From Pseudomonadota bacterium (GTDB taxonomy: Bacteria > Pseudomonadota > Alphaproteobacteria > Sphingomonadales > Sphingomonadaceae), in contig JAKOWQ010000275.1 of the NCBI GenBank assembly GCA_029781465.1, forward strand, positions 1 to 17,138: a stretch of DNA of 17,138 nt, given 5' to 3'. Shown here in pieces: positions 1 to 5,746 of the stretch. The stretch's first letter is position 1. The number at the start of each line of letters is the position of its first letter. Under the pieces are notes generated by a model. It was not told where the DNA came from. It made no database searches and was given only the letters and a program-made list of their open reading frames with translations. Both the position numbers and the translations under genes were made by a program.

Positions 1-191
1 GGCAGCGAGCCGATCTCAAGCCGCGCGCGGGCAAGTCGCTTCCTCCCGCCCCCTATGGCCGCGAGGATCAGCCCAGCGCCGAGGCGCTGATGAAACCGAC
101 TCCCCAGTCAGCTCCCGAGCGCAGCGTCGAACTGCGAAAACGTTCCGAGGAACGTACGCAAGACCCCTTCGACCTGCCTCCTTCCGAGTAA
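1..191 (+). CDS. LptM-like small lipoprotein, 3' end only
   Basis: This is the 3' end of a gene that begins before the window; 62 residues remain before the TAA at 189-191. The visible part is hydrophilic and rich in Pro, Glu and Arg, with a QRADLKPRAGKSLPPAPYGR stretch near the start and a DPFDLPPSE end. The lipobox and signal peptide, if present, lie outside the window. Small secreted lipoproteins of the LptM/YifL type commonly sit just upstream of lysA or dapF, and in sphingomonads usually between argH and lysA. The ADLKPxxGxSLPPxPYG pattern agrees with that family as I recall it. It ends 12 bp before lysA and is probably co-transcribed with it. The family assignment is inferred from position and composition; that it is coding is fairly sure. 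Confidence 0.6.
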   Translation, partial: QRADLKPRAGKSLPPAPYGREDQPSAEALMKPTPQSAPERSVELRKRSEERTQDPFDLPPSE

Positions 192-203
192 GAGTTTCAT
201 CCC

Positions 204-1466
204 ATGGATCATTTTCAATACCGCGACGGCGTCCTGCACGCCGAAGACCTGCCGCTGAGCGCGATCGCCGATGCCGTCGGCACGCCGGTCTACATCTATT
301 CGCGCGCCACGCTGGAGCGCCACGCCCGCACCTTTGCCCAGGCGCTTTCGATCCTGCCGCGGGTCCACATCGCTTTTGCGATCAAGGCCAACCCCAATCT
401 GGCGGTGCTGCGGTTGATGCGGCGCGAAGGATTCGGCGCTGACGTGGTTTCGGGCGGTGAACTCGCGCGGGCGCTGGCAGCTGGCATGCCCGCGCAGGAC
501 ATCGTCTTTTCGGGGGTCGGCAAGACCCACGCCGAGATGATCCAGGGGCTGGAGGCCGGGATCGGCCAGTTCAATCTCGAAAGCGAGGAAGAAGGGATCG
601 AGCTTGCCGCGATTGCCGCGGCGCGGGGCCAGACCGCGCATTGCGCGCTGCGGGTCAATCCCGATGTCGACGCCCGCACACACGCCAAGATCTCGACCGG
701 CAAGGCCGAGAACAAATTCGGTGTGCCGATCGACCGGGCGGTGGAAATCTATGCGCGGCTTGCAGCGCTGCCCGGCCTCGACATGCGCGGGGTCGCGGTT
801 CACATCGGCAGCCAGCTGGTCGAGCTTGAACCCTTTGAAATCGCTTTTGAAAAGGTTGGCGCTCTGATTGCCGACCTGCGCGCGGCGGGGCAGAGCGTGA
901 CCCATGCCGATCTGGGCGGCGGGCTGGGCATCCCCTACAAGGCTGGCGAAGTGTTCCGCACTCCCGCCGAATACGCGATGATGGTTGCACGGGTGACGCA
1001 GGATTGGGACGTGACCCTGATGTTCGAGCCGGGCCGGGTGATCTGCGGCAATGCCGGGGTGCTGCTGACCCGGGTGATCCGGGTCAAGCGCAGCTCCAAC
1101 CAGGCACCCTTCGTGGTGGTCGATGCGGCGATGAACGATCTGGCCCGCCCGGCGATGTATGGTGCCTGGCACGATTTCGACGCGGTCGAGCCGAGCGGCG
1201 AGAAGATGACCGCGCACATCGTCGGTCCGATCTGCGAAACCGGCGATACATTTGCCATGAACCGCGAGATCGACGCGGTTTCAGCAGGCGACCTTGCGGT
1301 GTTTCGCTCGGCCGGGGCCTATGGCGCGACCATGGCCTCGTCCTACAACAGCCGCGGCTTCATCGCCGAGGTGATGGTCGATGGCGACAAGTGGGCGGTG
1401 GTGGCCGATCGCATTGAGCCCGCAGCGATCAGCGCCGCCGAGCGCGTGCCCGACTGGCTGGACTGA
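204..1466 (+). CDS. lysA: Diaminopimelate decarboxylase
   Basis: This cytoplasmic PLP enzyme decarboxylates meso-diaminopimelate to L-lysine, the last step of the lysine pathway. The product has 420 residues, normal for the family. A fold-type III PLP barrel fills the N-terminal two thirds: the PLP lysine is K61 in FAIKANPN, followed by HIGSQ at 200-204, the phosphate-binding GGGLG at 238-242 and EPGR at 275-278. The C-terminal beta domain has CETGD at 344-348, which supplies substrate-binding and catalytic residues from the partner subunit, and GAYGATMASSYNSR near 371-384. The CETGD motif and length separate it from ornithine or arginine decarboxylases. The ATG at 204 follows the upstream stop by 12 bp and gives the expected N-terminus. 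The next gene starts 4 bp after the stop, suggesting one operon. Confidence 0.97.
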   Translation: MDHFQYRDGVLHAEDLPLSAIADAVGTPVYIYSRATLERHARTFAQALSILPRVHIAFAIKANPNLAVLRLMRREGFGADVVSGGELARALAAGMPAQDIVFSGVGKTHAEMIQGLEAGIGQFNLESEEEGIELAAIAAARGQTAHCALRVNPDVDARTHAKISTGKAENKFGVPIDRAVEIYARLAALPGLDMRGVAVHIGSQLVELEPFEIAFEKVGALIADLRAAGQSVTHADLGGGLGIPYKAGEVFRTPAEYAMMVARVTQDWDVTLMFEPGRVICGNAGVLLTRVIRVKRSSNQAPFVVVDAAMNDLARPAMYGAWHDFDAVEPSGEKMTAHIVGPICETGDTFAMNREIDAVSAGDLAVFRSAGAYGATMASSYNSRGFIAEVMVDGDKWAVVADRIEPAAISAAERVPDWLD

Positions 1467-1470
1467 ACCG

Positions 1471-2232
1471 GTGCACAGCCTGCCCCTGTTCCACCGCCTG
1501 ACCGGCCAGCCGGTGATGGTGGTGGGCGAGGGCGAAGCTGCCGAAGCCAAGCGCCGCCTGCTCGAACGCGCCGGAGCCGCAGTGGTGGGGGAAGACGATC
1601 CCCGCGCCCGGATCGCCTTCGTCGCATTGACCAACCCCGAGGATTGCCATGCCCGGCTGAAGGCGCGGGGGCTGCTGGTCAACGTGGTCGACCGGCCGGA
1701 ACTGTGCGATTTCACCGTGCCATCATTGCTTGAGCGCGGGCCGGTGCTTGTCGCGGTGGCGACCGGCGGGGCTTCGGCCGGGCTCGCCAAGGCCTTGCGC
1801 CTGCGGCTTGAAACCCTGCTGCCGCAATCGCTGGGCCGGCTGGCGCAGGGCCTGGCCGATGCGCGCCAACGCCTGCGCGCAAAGTGGAGCGATGGGGGCG
1901 AGCGCCGACGCGCGCTCGATGCGGCACTGAGTGGTGGGGGCATACTCGATCCGCTGGACGAGGGCAGCGCCGCGCGGCTCGATGAATGGCTGGCACATGG
2001 CGCGGGCGCGCGCGCCTGGCATCACGAGATGGTGCTGCGATCCGACGATCCCGATGACCTCACCCTGCGTGAGGCCCGCTGGCTGGGCCAGGCCGACCTG
2101 ATCTTGCACGATGGCGCGGTGCCGCCTGCCGTCCTCGCCCGCGCCCGGGCCGATGCGGCGCGCAGGGTTCTGGAACCGGGGCAAGGCGCGATCGCCCACC
2201 CCGGCAACGTGCTGGTTATACGGCGGGGCTGA
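1471..2232 (+). CDS. Precorrin-2 dehydrogenase/sirohydrochlorin ferrochelatase (CysG N-terminal type) with eroded methyltransferase remnant
   Basis: This is a Met8/CysG-N-like protein of 253 residues that should oxidise precorrin-2 with NAD and insert iron to give siroheme for sulfite or nitrite reductase. The Rossmann start PVMVVGEGEAAEAKRRLLE (residues 14-32), NVVDRP at 71-76 with the conserved active-site Asp74, and VAVATGGASAGLAKALR (94-110) followed by LETLLPQSLG line up with CysG. After residue 186 the sequence resembles the first ~45 residues of uroporphyrinogen-III methyltransferase (SDDPDDLTLREARWLGQADLILHD), but the SAM-loop glycines of GAGPGDP are gone and the rest of that domain is absent. 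The GTG at 1471 is preferred because it sits 4 bp after lysA's stop and starts just before the Rossmann fold; an in-frame ATG at 1381 would lie deep inside lysA. The 3' end overlaps the convergent thioesterase by 17 bp. Confidence 0.82.
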   Translation: MHSLPLFHRLTGQPVMVVGEGEAAEAKRRLLERAGAAVVGEDDPRARIAFVALTNPEDCHARLKARGLLVNVVDRPELCDFTVPSLLERGPVLVAVATGGASAGLAKALRLRLETLLPQSLGRLAQGLADARQRLRAKWSDGGERRRALDAALSGGGILDPLDEGSAARLDEWLAHGAGARAWHHEMVLRSDDPDDLTLREARWLGQADLILHDGAVPPAVLARARADAARRVLEPGQGAIAHPGNVLVIRRG

Positions 2233-2614
2233 GCAGGAACTTCATCTGCGCCAGCGCGATCGGTTTGGCCGGATCGTCCTGCCAGCATTCGGCGTTGACC
2301 AGCGCGACGCGGCGTCCGGCGCGAGTCACCTTGCCCATTGCGAAAGTGCGCTGCTCGGTCCCGCCGCGCATGAATTCGACCTGGATATTGACCGGCTTGA
2401 TCTGCATGGCCTCGCCGCGGCGGTCCAGTTCGGCGCGCAGCGCCGCCACCGCCGCCATTTCCATCAGCCCGCTCATCGCGCCACCGTGGAGGAAGCCGGG
2501 ACGCCCCATCATCCGCTCGGAAAAATCGACGAACAGTACCGGGTTGCCATCCTCGTCATGGTCGATCGCGATGCCCAGCGCCTGGGCGTAGGGGGGAAGG
2601 GCGGAGGTGTTCAC
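2216..2614 (-). CDS. PaaI-family hotdog thioesterase
   Basis: This 132-residue single hotdog-domain protein is likely a cytosolic acyl-CoA thioesterase. PGFLHGGAMSGLMEMAA (residues about 39-55) is the classical PaaI/4-hydroxybenzoyl-CoA thioesterase motif: the HGG turn enters the central hot-dog helix and a Glu follows at the catalytic position. The later strands IKPVNIQVEFMRGG and RVALVNAECWQ complete the fold. It starts with GTG at 2614, which overlaps the stop of the upstream thioesterase gene as GTGA, so translation is probably coupled. Substrate cannot be read from sequence. Pairing with a second thioesterase suggests two related acyl-CoA substrates or a heteromeric assembly; this is inference. 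Its last 17 bases overlap the 3' end of the siroheme gene on the other strand. Confidence 0.85.
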   Translation of the reverse strand: MNTSALPPYAQALGIAIDHDEDGNPVLFVDFSERMMGRPGFLHGGAMSGLMEMAAVAALRAELDRRGEAMQIKPVNIQVEFMRGGTEQRTFAMGKVTRAGRRVALVNAECWQDDPAKPIALAQMKFLLSPAV

Positions 2615-3099
2615 AGATAGGTTCCGTGCGTGGCCATGAAGGTGCCGATGACGTGCGCGACCGGATCGGATGGATCCTCGTCATAGGCGATGCCGCGAAT
2701 GAAGGCGATGGTGCGGGTCAGCTTGTAGCACTCCCCGCGCCCGATCACCGTGCGGCCCGGTACTGCGGCGCGCATGTAATCGACCCTGAGGTCAAGCGTG
2801 GCATGAGGCACGAAACGACCGGTGCGGGTCCAGACCGACATCGAGGTAGCGTTGTCCATCAGGCTGATGATCGGACCCGAGGCAAGCACTCCGCCATCGG
2901 CAAGGCCGGCCAGTTCCTCGCGCCAGGGCAATTCGAGTTCGAACCAGCCTTCGCCGTGGGCGTGATAATTCAGCCCCAGCCAGCCTCCGTGGCCGTGGCG
3001 CCCCATTCCTTTGGCCGCGCGGGCGGGATCGAAAACGAATCCCTCCCCTTGCGCGTAGACGCTCTGGGCTTCCTCGCCGGGTTGTTCGGACTGCTCCAT
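2611..3099 (-). CDS. PaaI-family hotdog thioesterase, divergent active-site motif
   Basis: This 162-residue protein has a hotdog fold after a ~35-residue hydrophilic N-terminal extension. The central helix segment is GGVLASGPIISLMDNATSMS; the usual HGG before LMD is replaced by ASG while the LMD aspartate is kept. The strands ATLDLRVDYMRAA and GECYKLTRTIAFIRGIAYD are typical of the family. The ATG at 3099 is chosen because AAGGAAG lies about 8 bases upstream and the product then has normal length; an in-frame upstream start at 3306 would run through the intergenic region and into the opposite-strand peptide gene. It is first in a two-gene operon with the HGG-type thioesterase, with a GTGA overlap at the junction. 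Acyl-CoA thioesterase activity is probable; the substrate is unknown. Confidence 0.82.
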   Translation of the reverse strand: MEQSEQPGEEAQSVYAQGEGFVFDPARAAKGMGRHGHGGWLGLNYHAHGEGWFELELPWREELAGLADGGVLASGPIISLMDNATSMSVWTRTGRFVPHATLDLRVDYMRAAVPGRTVIGRGECYKLTRTIAFIRGIAYDEDPSDPVAHVIGTFMATHGTYL

Positions 3100-3125
3100 C
3101 GCGGGCTTCCTTGCTGCGCCGGGCC

Positions 3126-3160
3126 GCCGATTACAATGTTTTAATTTCAGACTGTGCGCG
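3126..3160. promoter_or_regulatory. AT-rich divergent promoter region
   Basis: This short AT-rich stretch stands out in a GC-rich region and separates the minus-strand thioesterase pair from the plus-strand peptide cassette. On the plus strand TACAAT (3132-3137) resembles a -10 box, with TTGCTG at 3111-3116 as a weak -35, but the spacing is only 15. On the minus strand TTAAAA and TGTAAT occur in the same stretch. Promoters for both directions must lie in 3100-3219 unless transcription comes from far away. The exact hexamers are uncertain. Confidence 0.35.
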
Positions 3161-3179
3161 GTGGCGGCGATGTTGCTTC

Positions 3180-3203
3180 GTGCGGGGCAAGGGTGCCCCG
3201 CGC
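3180..3203 (+). promoter_or_regulatory. Hairpin in the 5' leader of the peptide gene
   Basis: A perfect 8-base inverted repeat, GCGGGGCA (3182-3189) and TGCCCCGC (3194-3201), is separated by AGGG. It can be lengthened by a U-G and a G-C pair to ten pairs (3180-3203). It lies between the AT-rich promoter region and the GGGGGAA ribosome-binding site at 3209-3215 of the 53-residue peptide gene. There is no T-run, so it is not a standard terminator. It could control translation or mRNA stability, or be a protein-binding site; this is inference. Confidence 0.5.
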
Positions 3204-3219
3204 AACTTGGGGGAATGCC

Positions 3220-3381
3220 ATGATTCTGCCGATGATCGACATTTCGGCCTTGCCCGATCTCGATACCCTGACCGGGGTGTTCGGAAGCCTCGCCAACCCC
3301 GGACAAGCGCTGCTTTCCGATGATCTCGTGGTGATCCTGATGGTGTTCATCTACGACATCATGGACGACAACCAGAACTAG
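3220..3381 (+). CDS. Small acidic peptide of unknown function, head of cassette
   Basis: This gene encodes 53 residues, beginning MILPMIDISALPDLDTLTGV and ending in SDDLVVILMVFIYDIMDDNQN-like sequence. I do not recognise a family. The first half (residues 6-24) could form an amphipathic helix, a Gly/Ser/Asn/Pro-containing middle (22-33) looks flexible, and residues 36-47 form a strongly hydrophobic strand-like block bracketed by Asp pairs. There is no Cys, Lys, Arg or His, so it is very acidic overall. The ATG at 3220 is preferred because GGGGGAA at 3209-3215 is an excellent ribosome-binding site at proper distance; an in-frame GTG at 3154 would translate through the leader hairpin. It ends 14 bp before the next gene of the cassette. 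A ribosomally made precursor peptide, or a small regulatory or binding partner of the next two proteins, are possible roles. Confidence 0.6.
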   Translation: MILPMIDISALPDLDTLTGVFGSLANPGQALLSDDLVVILMVFIYDIMDDNQN

Positions 3382-3395
3382 GCTGGGCCTCGTCC

Positions 3396-4376
3396 ATGCA
3401 CGTCCGTCCGGAACTGCAGGCGCTGCGGGGCGACGATACCCCGCAGCGCCGTGCCCAGACCCGGTTCAACGCGCTGCTTGCGCAATGGCGCGCCGATCCG
3501 TTGATCGCCGCTGCCCAGGCCGAACTGGCCGGTTTTGCCGGGGGAGCCCTGCTCGAAGACCTGCCAGTGCTGGGCGCACTCTTTGCTTCCCACGGGGACG
3601 CGGCGGCCCATTTCTGCGGCGATCTGGTCCAGCGCTTTGTCAGCGCACTGGCTGACGAGCCGCTCGGTCAGGTGCCCTTGCGTCACTATACCGACGATCT
3701 GGCGACATCGCTGTTGCTGCTGCGCGCGGGCGGAGCCTCGCTTGCGCTCCAGGCGCTCGACGGGCCGGGGCTGGCGCGGCGACCGGCAGCCGTCTCGGCG
3801 GCGTTCGCTCCTACCGAGACATGGGAAATCGTGCTTGGCGGCCGCGCCGAGATCGAACGGGTGCGGCTGGTCGCACCGCGCCCCGGCGGAGCCGAGCTGG
3901 CGCGCGAGCCGCTCCTGCTCGAACCTGGCGCGGTCTGCCATCGGCTGGGTTCGCGAGAGGCGCTGCCGGTGCGCCGCGTGGACGGCACCCTGGTGACGCT
4001 CAAGCTTCAGCGCCACACCGGCGCGCCGGGGGCGGTGACATGCGAATACCGGCTCGCGGACGGCGCCTTGCTCCACCAGGCAGCGGGGAGCCCGCGGGAC
4101 AGCCGGCTGGAACTGACCACCGCGTTGCTGGGCCGGATGGGGCGCACGGACGCGGCCCCGCTGCTGGCCGCGATGGCCGAGGAGCACGGCAGCGCATCGC
4201 TGCGCTGGCAGGCGCTGCGCGAGTGCATCGGGCTCGATTCGGGTCTGGGCTTTGCCACCCTGTGCGGGATCGCCGCCCGGTCGGACGATCCGCTGTGTGC
4301 TCCCGCAGGGGCGCTGCGCGCGCAATTGCTCGAATCCTATCCCGAACTTGCCGGAGTGCAGCCATGCCGCGTGTGA
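3396..4376 (+). CDS. Hypothetical protein, probable degenerate cupin-like core with helical C-terminus
   Basis: The product has 326 residues, with no signal peptide and no membrane segment; function not recognised. Residues 1-130 are Ala/Leu-rich and helical. Residues 140-206 look like beta strands (WEIVLGG, ERVRLVAP, LLLEPGAV, TLVTLKLQRH), and residues 235-318 form helical repeats resembling HEAT repeats. The order of blocks parallels the next protein: FCGDLVQRF against FLGDMLVDSL, LLLLRAGGASLALQA against MMLVPPSSDFFIRAN, and LEPGAVCHRLGSREALP against LEQGKLMLYRAHRDVHA. The HDH and H-x3-H histidines of the next protein are replaced here (TETWE and SREALP), so it is probably non-catalytic. 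The ATG at 3396 has only a weak ribosome-binding site; coupling to the peptide gene 14 bp upstream is plausible. The last 13 bases overlap the next gene. Confidence 0.75.
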   Translation: MHVRPELQALRGDDTPQRRAQTRFNALLAQWRADPLIAAAQAELAGFAGGALLEDLPVLGALFASHGDAAAHFCGDLVQRFVSALADEPLGQVPLRHYTDDLATSLLLLRAGGASLALQALDGPGLARRPAAVSAAFAPTETWEIVLGGRAEIERVRLVAPRPGGAELAREPLLLEPGAVCHRLGSREALPVRRVDGTLVTLKLQRHTGAPGAVTCEYRLADGALLHQAAGSPRDSRLELTTALLGRMGRTDAAPLLAAMAEEHGSASLRWQALRECIGLDSGLGFATLCGIAARSDDPLCAPAGALRAQLLESYPELAGVQPCRV

Positions 4377-5269
4377 TTCGCTACGAGGATGCCGCCACCG
4401 CTTCGCTGGCCGAGGCAGCCGACGCCTTGCGCGCCTCAGGCTTCGATCCGCGGGACGAGGAGAGTCTGGCCCATGGCGCGCTTTGGCTGCGGCGACTGGG
4501 CAATGACAGCGAATTTCTCGGCGACATGCTGGTCGATAGCCTTGCCCAGCGCCACCGGGAGGATGTGCTCGAGAATTCCTATGGCCCGCAGGTGATGATG
4601 CTGGTGCCGCCCAGCAGTGACTTCTTCATCCGCGCCAACATCTGGCCCTCGCTGGGTGAGCACATGGTGCGCGCCTCGGGCGGGCCGTCCTTCGCGCTTG
4701 GGTTGCCGCACGATCACAACTTCTCGTTCCTGACGCTCGGCTATTTCGGCCCCGGTTACTGGAGTGATTATTACGAGTTCGACTATGGCGAAGTGGCCGG
4801 TGCGCGCGGCGAGAGCGTCGAATCGCTGCGCTTCGTCGAGCGTTCGCGGCTCGAGCAGGGCAAGCTCATGCTCTATCGCGCTCATCGCGATGTGCACGCC
4901 CAGGGGGCGGCGGATTCGCTTTCGGTCTCGATCAACGTGATGCACACCAACGGCGCGCAGGGCTGGTTCGATCAGTACCGCTTCGATCTGGAACGGCGCG
5001 AGATCGGGGCGATCGTTTCGCCGGGGCCCAGCGATGCCTTCCTCAAGCTGGCGGTCGCCCTGGGCAGCGCCGAAGGGCTCGATCTGGCGCACCGCTTTGC
5101 CCGGCGCCATCCCAGCGACCGCCTCCGGCTAGCCGCCTGGGACGCGCTGGCCGCGCGTGAATGCGATGCCGCGGCGCGCGATGCCTTGTGGTGCGAGGCC
5201 GAAGGGTCTGGCAGCCGCCTTGTAGCGCTGGAGGCCAGGGCGCGGCGCGCAGAGCTGGTGTCAGCCTAG
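4364..5269 (+). CDS. Hypothetical cupin-like protein with HxH motif and helical C-terminus
   Basis: The product has 301 residues and is predicted cytosolic. Residues 1-70 are helical, then come strands and a LPHDHNFSFLTLGYFGPGYW segment (114-133), SDYYEFDYGEV (134-144), and GKLMLYRAHRDVHAQ (166-180) followed by SLSVSINVMH (185-194). H116, H118, E138 and H174/H178 are spaced like metal ligands of a cupin barrel, loosely recalling cysteine-dioxygenase-type enzymes. Residues 222-298 are helical, HEAT-like. A metal-dependent oxygenase or isomerase acting on a peptide or small molecule is possible, but no substrate can be named. The ATG at 4364 has GGAG at 4353-4356 and lies 13 bp inside the preceding gene, so translation is likely coupled. 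Nothing in it resembles a transposase or a kinase. The 3' end overlaps ruvX by 9 bp on the other strand. Confidence 0.8.
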   Translation: MPRVIRYEDAATASLAEAADALRASGFDPRDEESLAHGALWLRRLGNDSEFLGDMLVDSLAQRHREDVLENSYGPQVMMLVPPSSDFFIRANIWPSLGEHMVRASGGPSFALGLPHDHNFSFLTLGYFGPGYWSDYYEFDYGEVAGARGESVESLRFVERSRLEQGKLMLYRAHRDVHAQGAADSLSVSINVMHTNGAQGWFDQYRFDLERREIGAIVSPGPSDAFLKLAVALGSAEGLDLAHRFARRHPSDRLRLAAWDALAARECDAAARDALWCEAEGSGSRLVALEARARRAELVSA

Positions 5270-5746
5270 CCCACCGGCCATCGCGTCGATCGCCGCTTGC
5301 AGGATCACCGCTGCCGCCGCCGCGTCGATCCGTTCGGCACGCCTGGCGCGGCTCATGTCCTGCGCGATCAGCGCGCTTTCGGCACTGGCGGTGGACCAGC
5401 GCTCGTCCCACAGCAGCACCGGCAGGTCGAGCGCCACCGCCACGTTGCGGGCATAGGCGCGGCTCGACTGGCTGCGCGGGCCCTCGCTGCCATCCATGTT
5501 CAGCGGCAGGCCGATCACCACGCCCTTGACGCCGCGTTCGGCCACCAGCGCGGCGAGTGCCTGCTTGTCCGCGCCGAATTTGCCGCGCTTGAGGGTCTTG
5601 CCCGGCGAGGCGAAGCGCCATCCGGCATCGCAAAAGGCCGTGCCGATGGTCTGGGTGCCCAGATCGAGCCCGATCAGCGCGCCGCCCTGCGGCAGCACCG
5701 CGCGCAGCTCTGCCGCGCTGGCGGTAATCAGCGGCGGGCCTGCCAC
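5261..5746 (-). CDS. ruvX: RuvX/YqgF-family putative Holliday junction resolvase / pre-16S rRNA nuclease
   Basis: This is a 161-residue RNase H-fold protein. GLDLGTQTIGTAFCD (about residues 26-40) carries the first catalytic Asp. VVIGLPLNMDGSEGPR (76-91), LLWDERWSTASAE (110-122) with the DER acidic site, and IDAAAAAVILQ near the end are the signature blocks of YqgF. Members are implicated in 5' end maturation of 16S rRNA, and some have been proposed as Holliday junction resolvases. The GTG at 5746 is chosen: it gives the ~25-residue lead before the first strand and overlaps the end of the upstream hydrolase gene by 19 bp. It is the last gene of the pyrE-to-ruvX operon. The stop lies inside the convergent cupin gene's last 9 bp. 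Confidence 0.92.
   Translation of the reverse strand: MAGPPLITASAAELRAVLPQGGALIGLDLGTQTIGTAFCDAGWRFASPGKTLKRGKFGADKQALAALVAERGVKGVVIGLPLNMDGSEGPRSQSSRAYARNVAVALDLPVLLWDERWSTASAESALIAQDMSRARRAERIDAAAAAVILQAAIDAMAGGLG

Noticed and set aside
108..1217. A 369-codon minus-strand open frame opposite lysA
   Set aside because: lysA carries all catalytic motifs; the antisense product is low-complexity Arg/Gly/His-rich and has no family features.
3100..3306. N-terminal extension of the upstream thioesterase to 3306
   Set aside because: It would cross the divergent intergenic region, the hairpin and the peptide gene; the ATG at 3099 has a strong AAGGAAG site.
3378..4325. A 315-codon minus-strand open frame opposite the 326-residue cassette gene
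   Set aside because: The plus-strand frame has the operon spacing, a parallel with its neighbour and normal amino acid composition; the antisense product is Arg/Gln-rich without motifs.
3220..5269. Interpretation of the cassette as a mobile element or toxin-antitoxin module
   Set aside because: No transposase motifs, terminal repeats or target duplications, no DNA-binding antitoxin features, and base composition equals the surroundings.
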